NCBI GenBank assembly: GCA_036346355.1
Contig: CM070572.1
Location: 39,593,944-39,657,943, forward strand
Source of the DNA: Rhipidocladum racemiflorum
Taxonomy: Eukaryota > Streptophyta > Magnoliopsida > Poales > Poaceae
Direction: 5' to 3'
Length of the DNA: 64,000 nt
Positions within the stretch are counted from its first letter, which is position 1. Every line of letters starts with the position of its first letter. Below, piece by piece: positions 23,301-34,720 of this stretch. A model generated the notes under the pieces. That model did not search any database and was not told the origin of the DNA. It saw only the letters and a list, made by a program, of their open reading frames with translations. The position numbers and the translations under genes are program-made.

Positions 23301-24078
23301 AAATCTCATCGAATTTCGCCAAGATTTTGAACCCTGGTAATATCTCATCTAGAAGAGCAACTGCTGGTGGCACCCAAGCTAGCCCAATGGAGCCGCTCTT
23401 GCACAGCTTAATTAACGTCTTATTCACGAAATAAAATATTTCGACCGGGCATGCAATGGGAATTAACCTGTCATTTCGAGCCAAACCGCTAGCTATCCTA
23501 GCCTCCTAGGTCATTCAGCGGCACGTCACTTGAATTGCTGATTTGTAGTACCGCATAATGACAAATTGACCTGACCGTAACAGGCTTTTAGAGAGAGAGA
23601 GAGGAAATGCCCTGGATTTGACTGATGTTGCATTTTCCTGATGAGGTGTTTTACCGTTTCTAAAATCTCGCTGGAATTTTGAGCTTTGCCACGAAGACAA
23701 AGGACAACCCGCAGGAGATCTTTTTAAAGGACAAGTTTAGTACCGCCAATCCAAACATCCAATCAACACCAAAGTCGACTAGTATTCCTCTTTGCTCATT
23801 TTCTATTCCAGAACCCTAGAACATCACAAATTAGGTTTAAAACCATAAACTACCAGAGCCCCATTAGCCTGCAGGCATATAACGCTTGGCAGGTGTGGTG
23901 TTAAGTATACATGGTATTTACTGGTATCCTAAAAATTTGAAAAACATCATGAAATTATCTCTTTAATAGATTAAATTTATCAATTCAATTGATTTTAATT
24001 TTAGTGATTTGAGAATTGTAAGTCTTTATTTTAGCAAATTTTAAATATATTTGTTAGATCCTTGATGCTACAAAACTA
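23301..24078. other. spacer, no gene recognised
   Basis: AT-rich sequence with a short (GA)n run at 23591-23602. No ORF, RNA gene or complete repeat could be supported. Confidence 0.5.
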
Positions 24079-24378
24079 TCTATATATAAAAGCAACCGAT
24101 GATATCAAAGGCACATCCTTCATTTTTAAAGTCAAGAAAATATCATAATAATCCTAAAAAAATTCTAGAAATTCCCACATTAATCAAAAAAAGGAAAAAA
24201 CTCCACCACTTATTTTGGCAGTACCAGATTATAACGGTGTAGATTAATCATATATAGATATTATATTAGAGCTATATAACAAATACAATTGTACTACAAT
24301 TATAGAAAATAGAGTTGTGTATAAAAAACAACTATATCATAATATCCAGCCGCGCAGTTGCGTCGATAAATCTGCTAG
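24079..24378 (+). mobile_element. short non-autonomous Helitron
   Basis: Starts TCTATATATAAAAG after an A and ends ...CTGCTAG before a T, the A|TC...CTAG|T pattern of Helitrons. A GC-rich hairpin-like stretch (CCGCGCAGTTGCG) lies just before the end. Its body resembles 27441-27752. Confidence 0.6.
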
Positions 24379-24996
24379 TTATACAAAACTATCGATTTAT
24401 ATATGTGAAGTGTAGTTAGGCAAAACTATCGTATCTTTTGTGTGAAATGCACATTAAAATTTTCTAGTTCCACAGCTAACTTCGGACGATTGTGGCAAAA
24501 CACACAAGACAGGATCAATCAAAGTAAGTATTTCCAAGAGAGCGACCACTGCACCGGTCAATAGATAAGGACAGGATCGATGGATTTGGGCGTGGGATAT
24601 ATATATTCCTGAGGAGGAAGGGCACAAGGCGCAAGGGGAGCGCACACAGCAACCACCTCTCTGTCCTGAATCCTGTATTCCTGTTCCTGATGGGCTAGTG
24701 ATGTGATGGCACTACGACAGGCGCCGCGACCGACCGGCGCTCATCGGCAGCCACACTTAGGGACATTGCGTGCTTGACGCGGCGCAGGCAGGGTAGTGCC
24801 AGTCTCCGGAAGAGCACAAGCTTACATGTAACCAGGAGCTTGACGGCGATGCACGCATGTGTGATTGTGCTGTGTAGTAGGTGTTTGTGAGCTTATCTGA
24901 TGGTCCAATGGTGCCCTAGGAAAGCTGCAAAACGATCCCGGCCGTCCATCTCGGACGCGTAACCAGCCTAGAATGCGGCCGCTGCTCTAGGTATTA
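24379..24996. other. spacer, no gene recognised
   Basis: Includes tandem CAAAACTATCG-type motifs at the start. A stretch near 24797-24930 (CCAGTCTCCGGAAGAG, CAATGGTGCC) recurs near 58188-58310. No coding evidence. Confidence 0.4.
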
Positions 24997-26097
24997 CTAG
25001 TTAGAGCCGCGCGCTTCGCCGCGCCGTGCGAAATTTGATAAAAAAATGAGGAAAAGCGGGGAAAAACGGAAAAACGACAGACGAAAAACGAATTTACATT
25101 TTTTTTTTGGGAAACGGCCAACGAAAACATTTTTTCCATGTTCCGGAGAAAAAACGATTCACGGAAATAAATTTTTTCAAGCAAAATGAAGAAAGAAAAC
25201 GGCTTTCCATTTTTTTTTTTGTGGGGAAATAGCCACCAAAAACATTTTCCCCATGCTCCGGAGGAAAAACGGATGACTAAAACTTTTTTTGGGGGCAAAA
25301 CGGAGAAAGGGAACGGTTTTCCATATTTTTTGTTTTGGAAAAACGGGCAAGGAAAACATTTTTCCCATGCTCCGGAGAAAAATCGGATGACGAATTTTTT
25401 TTTCGGGCAAAACAGATAAAGGAAATGGTCTCACAATTTTTTTTGGGCCGAAATAGCCACGAAAAACATTTCCCATATGCCCTGGAGGGAAAACTGATCA
25501 CTAAAACATTTTTTCAGGCAAAACGGAGGAAAACCGATCACGAAAACATTTTTTCCGAGCAAAACGAAGAAAGGAAACGGTTGTACATTTTTTTTTTGGG
25601 AGAAAACGGCTAACGAAAATATTTTCGCATGCTCTGGAGAAAAAACGGACCCCGAAAACATTTTTTTCGGGCAAAACGGAGAAAGGAAACGGTTTTACTT
25701 TTTTTTTTTTTGGGAAAACGGCTACCAAAAATATTTTTCGTATGCTCTGGAGAAAAAACGGACAACGAAAACATTTTTTTGGGACAAAACGGAGAAAGGA
25801 CCCGAACGTAAAGTGGGAGGACCTATTTGTTATAATTTTGGACCTGTTCGCTATTTTGAAAAATTAGTAAAGGGTTCGCTCGCTATTCGCACTTAACGGG
25901 AGTGCCTCCATGCAAAACGGCAAACCAGGGACCTAAACGCAAACCGGGAAAAATATCTTCCTCTCACGAAAAATCGCACGAGGACCTGAACGTAATTTCG
26001 AAAAACCAGAGGGGCTTCTGCGCAAAAAAGAAGGGGACACGTGGGGGGGCCGGTTGCCCCCCAACTTCTTCTCCTATAAGGGTGTTAATTAATTAAT
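24997..26097 (-). mobile_element. minus-strand Helitron with minisatellite
   Basis: On the minus strand the element ends in a GC-rich palindromic stretch (GGCGCGGCGAAGCGCGCG, 25005-25022) followed by CTAG (25000-24997) and T, a Helitron 3' terminus. Nearly the same terminus ends the Helitron at 53217. The 5' (right) boundary is uncertain; TATTAATTAATTAACACCC on the minus strand near 26097 is a plausible start, but the canonical TC is not seen. The interior is a minisatellite and carries no recognisable gene. Confidence 0.5.
25020..25810. repeat. ~114-bp minisatellite inside Helitron
   Basis: Six imperfect units, recognisable by (C/G)(C/T)ATG(C/T)TC(C/T)GGAG at about 25136, 25252, 25365, 25475, 25627 and 25741 (spacings about 116, 113, 110, 152, 114). 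The 152-bp unit contains an internal ~40-bp duplication around AAACATTTTTTC. Units alternate A-rich and T-rich tracts around AAAACGGAGAAAGG. The long frames across it are repeat artefacts. Confidence 0.85.
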
Positions 26098-26296
26098 ATG
26101 CGTTCTTTTTTAGTCCCGCTTCGAGCAGTAGAATTTCCCAAAATTCCCGTATGGATTCAACTGTGTTGCTGTACGGAATCCATGTAGAATTCTTGCGTTC
26201 GAAACTGGCCTTTAATTGTTAGAAAGAGTTGTTCAAAAATTATAAAGAAAATTTATGGCAAATTAATAATTAAATCTCCCTTCTTGGTACTACTAC

Positions 26297-26559
26297 ACTC
26301 TCCGGTCACAAATGCATATTGGTTTGGATATTGACACGGCATCTAAAATATAACTTTGATTACTATTTTTTATTGTAATATATTTATAAAGTCTAATAGA
26401 ATTTTAATATTATGAAAGTACTTTTTGAGGCAAATCTAAACACATGATTTCCATCTTTTCAAACAAAAATATTTAAAATGATATCAATAGCCAAAGTTTC
26501 GAAAGTTTGACGGTATGTATCTCAAAACAAATATGTATTTGTGACCGAAGGGAAGGGAG
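26297..26559. mobile_element. Stowaway-like MITE
   Basis: Inverted termini ACTCTCCGGTCACAAATGCAT and the complement of ATGTATTTGTGACCG...GGGAG, followed by TA at 26560-26561. About 260 bp, AT-rich, no ORF. Confidence 0.65.
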
Positions 26560-27440
26560 TAAATATTATCTATACGAGGGCAACGAAGTTGTCTAACTCA
26601 GCTTGAGTAGAGACTACCACAGGTTAACCTCTTGTTCAACTAGAACTAATTGCATATGCGATGTGTGAAATTCTGAGCCTAGTATCTAATCGATGGCACC
26701 ATTTTGGGTGCCGACAGGTAACCACGAATATTGTTCAAGGCAGGCAATTACCTTAATTAGTACCCATCGCACTTGCCACGTAAGTCAAGGCAACAAATCT
26801 CTATTCACGATTAAATGTAGACTTTGTAGAAATGAAAGAGCAGAGCAGTTTTAACCGGGTCGTGCTCCTCGTGGCATCGCTAACAGGTAAGCCTTTACGG
26901 TAAGTCGGTAAGCTTTTCACACGCAAGCTAGCGTTTCAGGGTAAGCGCGCGATGGGCGATCGTCCTAGTTACACAGGAGTACTTGATTATTCTATTGTAC
27001 ACTTTTGTTATGAGCAATTTCCAGTTAACTAGCACAAGTAACCCCAAGACCAGGGCTCGCTAATACATTTGTCTTATAATGGATTATGAGCCTTGTATAT
27101 CACCAAACTCCGGCAAATTAGATTTAACATATATAGCCTGTTTCAACTAAATCTGAGCTCGTACCGGGTTGTATGTGTTATACAACTATATCTCCAGTAT
27201 ATGTATCTAATTAATCAGTCTACGTAGTTTTCCTGAAAAAGTAAGTGGTATATATCATTATCCTTTTCTCTTGATTAATGGGAGAATTCTTAGATTTTGT
27301 TTCCTTTTTATGAATTATTGCGGGGAAATCTAACCCACACAAGGAAGGATGCGCCGCTAATCTCATCGGTTGTTTTTTTTTCTTCTATTATACGTATTTA
27401 TCTAATTTTTTATTCGTTGAGAATTATTATTGATATGTAA
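26560..27440. other. spacer, no gene recognised
   Basis: AT-rich with no supported gene, repeat or RNA. Confidence 0.4.
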
Positions 27441-27752
27441 TCTTATATCTACAAAGAACGGGTAATATTCAAGGGATCTCCTTAGTTGTAGAGGTCTAGA
27501 AAATCTCACAATAATCCTTGAAAAAAAAGCAAAATTCAAAAATTGTCTCATTAATCGAGGAAAAAGAGAAAATCTACACCACATATTTCAGAGGGGCAAG
27601 ATTATAACAATCTAGATTAATCACAAACAGATATTACAAGTATTACAATGGTATAACAAATATAACTATATTTATCAAAGGTATTATAGTTATATAACAA
27701 ATACAATTTATTCCAATACCTAGTTGTGCAATTGTGCTGGTAATTCTGCTAA
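27441..27752 (+). mobile_element. short non-autonomous Helitron, related to 24079-24378
   Basis: Begins TCTTATATCTAC after A and ends CTGCTAA before T (A|TC...CTRR|T). Body and 3' end (GTTGTGCAATTGTGC...TCTGCTAA) align loosely with the 24079 element, so both seem members of one ~300-bp family, this one more decayed. Confidence 0.55.
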
Positions 27753-27937
27753 TTGAATTATAATTGCATATGATGATGGTCCAAAAAAATAAAGTAGTAA
27801 CTTCACCTGATTAAACTGAAGACCGTAAAAGGGACAAGATTTTTTTTCCCTGTGTAATTTGCTGAAATGAAAGCGAAAGGTGCAAAACCGAAATGACATC
27901 CATGCCACCCCTTAGCTAGAATGTGTTTAGAGGCTTA

Positions 27938-28168
27938 CTCCCTCTGTCCCACAAAGAGTGCATTTCTAGAATTTTCAAGACAGATTAGTGTGCAAGGTAA
28001 ATGACTAATGTGGCCCTCATTACTCCATACATAAGCATGCTGGTGCTTCGGTTTTCACAGGTACTTAAATGAGCATGCATACACTTACAGTTGAACTTTA
28101 CGGACTGAAGATGCACTTTTTGTGAGACAAATTTTAAACATTAGAAATGCACTCTTTATGGGCTGGAG
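27938..28168. mobile_element. Stowaway-like MITE
   Basis: Inverted termini of about 30 bp: CTCCCTCTGTCCCACAAAG...at the left, and the complement of CTTTATGGGCTGGAG at the right, both joined to GAGTGCATTTCTA. TA precedes the left end. About 230 bp, no ORF. Confidence 0.7.
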
Positions 28169-28337
28169 ATTAACCTCTCGCATTCCTAGCTTGCCTTTTC
28201 CTGTCCAGAACTGGACTCTGTAACAACACTTCGCTATAATGTGGCGACAGTCGTCTTGACTCTTGTGTGCCCTCGTAGCGTTTCAACTTAAGCCACCAAA
28301 AATATCCAGGCCAAATCAGCCGATGAATCCAGTAATA

Positions 28338-28621
28338 CTCCGTCCTATTATAAATAGTTACCATTTTTTATGGATACGGTCCAAAACATAATTTTAACTA
28401 CTAAGTTTTCTTATAATATATATTAACTACTAATTTTTCTTATAATATATTTATAAAATCCAACAAAATTGTAGTATTATGAAAGTATTTTTTGAGACAA
28501 ATCTACGTATATGATTTTCATGTATCAAATTTAATTGTTTAAAAATATATTTGGAATTAAAATTTTAAAAATTTAAATATACCTATAGTTAAAATCGGTA
28601 ACTATTTGCGAACGGAGGAAG
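28338..28621. mobile_element. Stowaway-like MITE
   Basis: Termini CTCCGTCCTATTATAAATAG and the complement of CTATTTGCGAACGGAGG are inverted repeats ending in AGTTACC; TA flanks both ends (28336-28337, 28622-28623). AT-rich interior. Confidence 0.75.
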
Positions 28622-28690
28622 TAATATTTATGCTAACCCTCCACCTGCTACGGTGGCCATATTGCAAATTAATTATAAGGCGTACTTTAA

Positions 28691-31600
28691 TGTAACATCC
28701 TCGTTTTGGCTTTCTGGAGAAAAACCTAATTAAAATAAAGTAAATTCAAAAGTTGGAGTTTCTTTGGTGTTTATATTAACCTGGCATCCTTTCCCCTTCG
28801 AAATCGGGAATTAATTCCCTCCTGGCGAAATCGGATTTTCCAGATCACGCCATGCAAAAATTCACCCGAGTCCAAAAATGCTCCAAAAATCTCCAAACCA
28901 CTTCTAAAATGTTCCAAATATTCCGAAATGATTTTAGGAATCATTCCCCGGATTTTTGGACCTCCGTTCCTATTTTATCTTGCGCGGCTTTTGTTTAATG
29001 CCTGCGATCCGCGCCCGAATATCCAATTCCACAAAAATCATCCAAATTCAACCAAACCACTTCCATTGAGTTCCAAATATTCTAAAATGGCTCTAGGAAT
29101 TTTTCCGGAATTTTTAGGCCATTTTTCCTAATTTTTCTCTAGGGTGGCACGTTTACGTAAAAGAGAGCCAATAGGAAAGTGACACGTGGCAGCCACTATT
29201 CATCATCTTCAACCTCTTGCCATGCATGAACTTTGGAGCTCCAAGCAAGCAAAAATGGTGGAAGCCCTCTTTAAATCCATCTAGCTCCTCCAATACAACT
29301 CCAAATCGCGAACGGCCGGATCCGTTGGACTCACAACGAACTCCTCTTCCTATCCATGGGGATAATACCCCCGAAATCTCGCTAATTTTTGAACGGTTGC
29401 GTGGAAACCGAAACCGACTCTTTTGGAGATTGCGCGGCCGTTCCTAGTCCGTTCCGCGTGATTCCACCTCTCATCTCTCCGTATAAGAGTCCTCTTTCCG
29501 TTGGTGTAACCCTTCTTTAGCCTCTCAAACCCAATCGGCCGCAAGATCAAGAAAACCGACGAACTTTTGTGTTCTTCGCGTTCTTCGTGTTCTTGCTCAT
29601 ATCTCCCTCCTCGGTGGTTCAATTTCTATTCCGTTTCTTTTGTTGAGTCCGTGAGGGAGTCTAGATTCTAATCATTCCATTGATTTTAGGTTTCATCATC
29701 CGTGGGCGACGAATTTCGCGTTTTGGAGCTCTCGGCCGAACCCGTGTTCATCGTCGATTTCATCTTGCACGGTGGGTTTCGGTTCAATTTCTTCCGGTTA
29801 TAGGTTCTTAAGGATGTTATCTAGAGGTCCTAGCTTTTTGTTTGGATCAAATCCATGCAAAAATGAGAGAAAATCGAAGTTTTTCTGCTCAGGAGCCTCT
29901 GCTTTTCTTTTTTGAGAGCTCCTCGTGCTTGCGCCGTGGTCGCCGCCAGCTGCGGCCACGGCGCCACACGCTGCCGCCGCCGCTGGCCGCCGCCGCCATG
30001 CCGGCCTTGCCGGCCACGCCGCTGGCCGCTGCCGCCGCTGGCCGTCCGCTACAAGACGCCGGCCACGCTGGCTGGCCACACGGCTGAAGCTGCCGCCGGC
30101 GAGCTCGCCGGAGCCGCCGCCGCCGTCGCCGGTTCCCTCACCGCCGGCCGCCTCCCTTCCTCTCTCTCCCTTCCTTTTTCTCTATCTCTCTCTCCATGGA
30201 TGGCATGAAAGCTTCCAGAGGAAGCTTCCTCTCTTTCCTCTCTCTCTATGACGCGTGGGCCCCACTGTCATACACTCCAAAGCCAAGTCAAACCAGTCAA
30301 CGTCCGGTCAAAGCGCAGTCAAACGTTGACTCGGTCAAAACGGAATATTAGGGAATATTCCTTTTGATTTATTCGAATTCAAACTTCTAAGCTCATAACT
30401 TCCTCATCCGAACTCCGTTTGACCTCATTCAAATTTCTAAATTCATCTAAAATCAAGACCTTCCTGCCAGTACTAATTTTATAATTTTTGGATTTTTTTA
30501 TTTTCTGTTATTTATTTGTTGCCTCGTTTTGCGTGTAGTCGACGATCCCGCCGCGACCGCCGATTTCGCCGTCGAGCCTTCCGAAGTTCGACACCGCCGC
30601 AAGAATCAAGGCAAGTCTCCTTGATGCACTTTGCTCCTATGTTTGTGAAATGATTTAAAATTGTTTATAAAGTTGCATGGCTATGTTTAATTAAATATGT
30701 CAAATATAAGAGCTAGTTATTCCGAACTTGTTGTTTCCTCCATGACATTGTTAATCATATCCATTGTAACCCTAGATCATTATTTATACCATGCCTATGT
30801 TTATATGGTATCCATTGCTATGTAGTACGGTAGAATTGCTTAGGACCGTTTCCGACAAAAACAACCCATGGGTGGGATTATTCAAAAAGAATGTTATCAA
30901 ACGTGATTTGAAAGTTATTATTATGATTTTGGTCCTGTTTTCTAAAATAAAAGAAAAGGAAAATGATTTTGACTTGGGCGGCATGGAATGTCGGGTGGAA
31001 GCGGATTAAGCCTTGATCCTTTTGTGCAAGTACCGCCCCAAGTCATATAAGGACCGACGCTTATGATTGCCATTTTAAGCATAACCGTACTACCACATGT
31101 CTATAATGGTACGACCTGGCTCACTAATTTGTAGAAGCCTAGTTTAGACTCACCACTCGGTTGTTGTGTGAGAGCCGGACGGAGGCATTGTTGTGGACGT
31201 TGTTTTGCTCACACGGCGCAAGAGGGGGCTTCAGATCATGGAGGGAACCCTAACAATGCGGTGAAACCTCGTGGTGGGTCTAGCTAGGTAGATACATTGT
31301 AACGGCCTTGTCAAGATATCCCGCGGCACACCTAAGGAAGTGTGTTAATTGCATGGCAACAAGGGTATATCTTGTCTTGTGGGTAAAGTTGTACACCTCT
31401 GCAGAGTATAAACTATTCGAATAGCCGTGTTTACTGGCCAAAGGCAAAGCAAGAAATGCTTTCATATTGGTAGACTTTGATTTTGTTTTTAAAACCAAAA
31501 AGTGTTTTGTTTTGGGGTTCGGGAGTGGTTAGAACTCTTGAATGTTGTTTGGCGGAAAGAGCCAACCAGGTGGATAGAACCTGTTTACCTTTGACGGATG

Positions 31601-32194
31601 GAGTCACATGATTAACTTTGATCCTTTAAACTGTTGGCGGATAGAGCCTTTATATTAGTGATGGTGGATAGAACCTCACTGCATTAATAAATAATTCAAT
31701 TATTAAAAAGAGTTGCAAAAGATGCTTTGTGAAATTTATTACTTAAGTATGATTTAATCAAATGTGGCTTTATGCAAATAAACCCTATTAAGCTTCCTTT
31801 GGAAAGCCCCTCATGATCATAATTCCCGACTTGCTGAGTACTTTTGTACTCACGTGCTACACCAACATTGTAATCATCAGAAATTTATCAAGATGCCGAG
31901 GAAGAGGAGGAGTTCTTCGAGGAGGATTGCCAGGAGGACTAGTTGCGTTCCTAGTCGTCGCCTGTGGCGTTGTGGCGTTCGCTCGTTGTTTTCTTTTGCT
32001 TCCGCTGTTTTGTGTGGCCGGTCGTTGGACCGAGTATTGTAATAAGTGGCCATGTGGCCCATACTTGAATATTTATATTACAAGTTTCGTTTTGTTCGGC
32101 AATGATATATCATCGCGGATCGTGTGTACTAGCTAATGATCCGGGACTAGTACGGAAATACACAGAGATTCTCGATAGCTGATCCGGTCCCACA
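28691..32194 (+). repeat. 5' LTR of gypsy element
   Basis: 3504 bp. Nearly identical to the 3' LTR over most of its length. It differs strongly in the GC-rich block about 29890-30160 and by small clustered differences near 28825-28865 and 31230-31330. ORFs in the GC-rich block are not credible genes. Confidence 0.93.
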
Positions 32195-32198
32195 AATG

Positions 32199-32212
32199 TG
32201 GTATCGTGAGCC
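32199..32212 (+). other. degenerate primer-binding site
   Basis: TGGTATCGTGAGCC lies four bases after the LTR; it is the tRNA-Met type site TGGTATCAGAGC with a small change. Confidence 0.65.
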
Positions 32213-33473
32213 TGGACGATCAGAGGACGTGACCTAGTTAGCATGGCAAAGCCTTAAGGACTTATATTTCATAAAAATGTAATTGCAAAAGTTTAAGTTT
32301 CTTTGCTTCTATCTCTTCTATCTTAGTGTCTTGTGCTCGTCCTCTCTTTTATTTAAAATTTTGGTTACTAATTCTGTCTTCTTTCAAAATCTGTAGATGT
32401 CGGTTTTCACCACCTTTGCCGGCGAGGCTGGAGGCTTTTGCGAGAGTCACATCGATGCTCCAGGAGCTGGGATTTCCCCATCGTCCGGAGTATCGCTACC
32501 AATCGATGCCTGGTCTTGGCCAGGATATGTGGCAGGTCCGCTTGCTAGTCTTCGCGAGGAGCCGCCTTCGCGTTGAGGACCGGCCGTTCTACTTCACGGC
32601 CGAGAGACCGATTCTGGCGTACGCGCAGGGCCAGCGGCGTAAAGGCTATCCTCATGTTGGGACAGAGCTACCGCGACATCTTTGGAGAATTGTCCGCATC
32701 GTGTTCCGCTTCCAGGTTGGGCGGGTGTACACCCGGTTAGGAGTTTGGCCCGAGAGAGGGACCCGACCGTGGTGCACTTGGGGTCACTTCGTCCAGCGCA
32801 GGATGAGGCCTACGTCCGGATGTCGACGAAGCCTGGTCTCGTCGGGGCTTGATTTGCAGCGAGAGAGGATCTCTCGGTTTGAGGAGGAGAGGAGGAGCCT
32901 CCCATCGCCTCCACCGCCCGGCGCTTTGTCGCAGGAGGCACAGCCGTGGTGCCGCCGCCACCAGCCCCGTTCGGGAGGAACCGCCGCCCGCGACATCCAG
33001 GAAGGACGCGCCGCCCGATAGCGTCATCAAGGCCTCGAGGCTTGGACTCATCGCGCGCAAGTCCGTTCGTCTCCCTTCGCCGCCGAGGTTTTCTCGATTG
33101 CTTTGGCTGCCGCTGAAGGAGCAGGATCTTCGGCAGCTCGCTTCACCTTCCGCGGCAGAGCGAGGAGGAGGAGGAAGAGGAGGACTCCGTCCCCGCGTCT
33201 TCGCCCGACGCGAGTTCTTAGATAGTTTTAGTCTACAGATCTTAATTTTGTCGCGTTAGAGCGTTGAATAAGTGATTGCCGGATTGTATCGTGCCTTTAG
33301 GCATTTGTGATACAAACCACCTCCAAAACTATTTGATTTTAATTGAAGTTTAGTTGGTTTTTCCCTTCATTGTGTGCCTTTGTGGTTGTGCCCTTGTGTT
33401 GAGGATGTGGTTTAGTTCCTCGTTGCTTACCTATGCTTCTCCCTCTTTCCTTGTGCTTGACCGCCTTGTGCGA

Positions 33474-34720
33474 GATGGAGAACGTTGGTCGTCGTGGTCG
33501 TGGTCGTGGAAGGCCCGCAGCCGTGGTAGAGGCCGTGGGCGAGCCCGTGGACCGGTGCACTTTCAAGAGGAAGCGAGTATGTGGAGCCACCGCGGCCGCA
33601 AGGACAAGAGCAAGTGCAACACCACTGCTTCGGCCACGATCCGCCGCCGCCCCACCACCACTCAACCGCCCAATATGGAGCAAATGATGGCGATGCAGCT
33701 TCAGATTCTTCAGCGTTAGCTCGAACGTCTGAACCAACCTCAAGCGTGGCGGCTGGCTCAAGCTCAACCGCCCCAATCTAAGTTTGGGGAGTTCATGAGA
33801 CTCGACCCCGACTTTTGCCGGATCCGCAGATCCGCTGGATGCGATGATGGCTGGCTCAAGGAAGTTGAGCGTAAATCGCACTTGGCCCGAGGCGATGACA
33901 TAGAGAGTGTGCAAGACGCATCTCACCACTCAAAGGAACTGCGACCAACCGGTGGGAGAACTCTTGTGCCGCCCATGCCGACCATGAGAACATTCCATGG
34001 AATGAGTTTGTGGAAGCCTTCAGGGCTACTCATATCCCAAGGGGATTATGGAAATGAAACGCCGGAGTTTCACAAGCTTGACAAGGAAACTTGTCGATGT
34101 CGGAGTATCTTAACCGCTTCACTCAACAGTCCAGACGCGATCGCAGATGTCGCGATCGACGAGGCCAAAATTTGGCGATTCATGGAGGGCCTTGACCCCA
34201 ACTTGAAGGTACAATTGGTTTCAGCGACTACCCGTCGTTCCAAAGACATGATCAACAAGGCGCTGATTCAAGAGGATGCTCGGCGTCGACTTTTGAGTCA
34301 CGCAAGAGAAAAATGATGTTTCAGACTCGGGCCACAAGCGTGCCGCAGCCTGTGCCCCACTTTTCAAAGAAAGAAGCAGCCTAGCAGCCGCCAGTAGCCA
34401 GTGGCCCCAGGACCCCATTGTCTACCCCGCGCCCCACTGGACAAGCCCCTGCCGGCAATGCTGGAGCTCAAGCTCAGAAGAGTGGGACAGCAATGGCAGG
34501 AGTGCAGTGCTTTAACTGCAGGGAGATGGGGCACTACGCCAACAACTGCCCCCAGAAACGTCAGCCCGTCACCCCGGTGAGGTTCAACCTGGGATCGACG
34601 CCAGCCCGCGCCCCTGCGCCGGCTCAAGGAAGAGGAACCCCTCAGACTCCGCGCACGCCAAGGACTGCAGGAAGAGGGCGTGTGAATCACATCACCGCGG
34701 AGGAAGCTCAGGATGCGCCA
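33474..34720 (+). pseudogene. gag: Gag of gypsy element, frameshifted
   Basis: Begins near ATG 33474 with an RG-rich N-terminus (NVGRRGRGRGRP). Gag core pieces lie in alternating frames between 33795 and 34316 (FHKLDKET, FMEGLDPNLKVQLVSA, DMINKALIQEDARR), and a CCHC knuckle CFNCREMGHYANNC lies near 34509-34550. At least three frame changes and a stop at 33717-33719 disable it. It would have formed the particle. Sequence before it (32213-33473) is leader without a recognised domain. Confidence 0.75.

Noticed and set aside
25177..25811. Many overlapping lysine/phenylalanine-rich frames
   Set aside because: Products of the A/T-tract minisatellite, open on both strands because of the repeat.
28658..28690. 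33-bp repeat as a target-site duplication of the gypsy element
   Set aside because: Far too long for an integrase duplication and separated from the 3' LTR by 40 bases of filler.
29842..30251. Overlapping GC-rich open frames in the gypsy LTR (and at 39154-39830)
   Set aside because: Low-complexity, inside LTRs, on both strands, and not conserved between the two LTR copies.
32326..33021. 231-residue frame in the gypsy leader
   Set aside because: Sits between PBS and gag, changes quality along its length and shows no known domain; could be a degraded extra ORF but is not callable.
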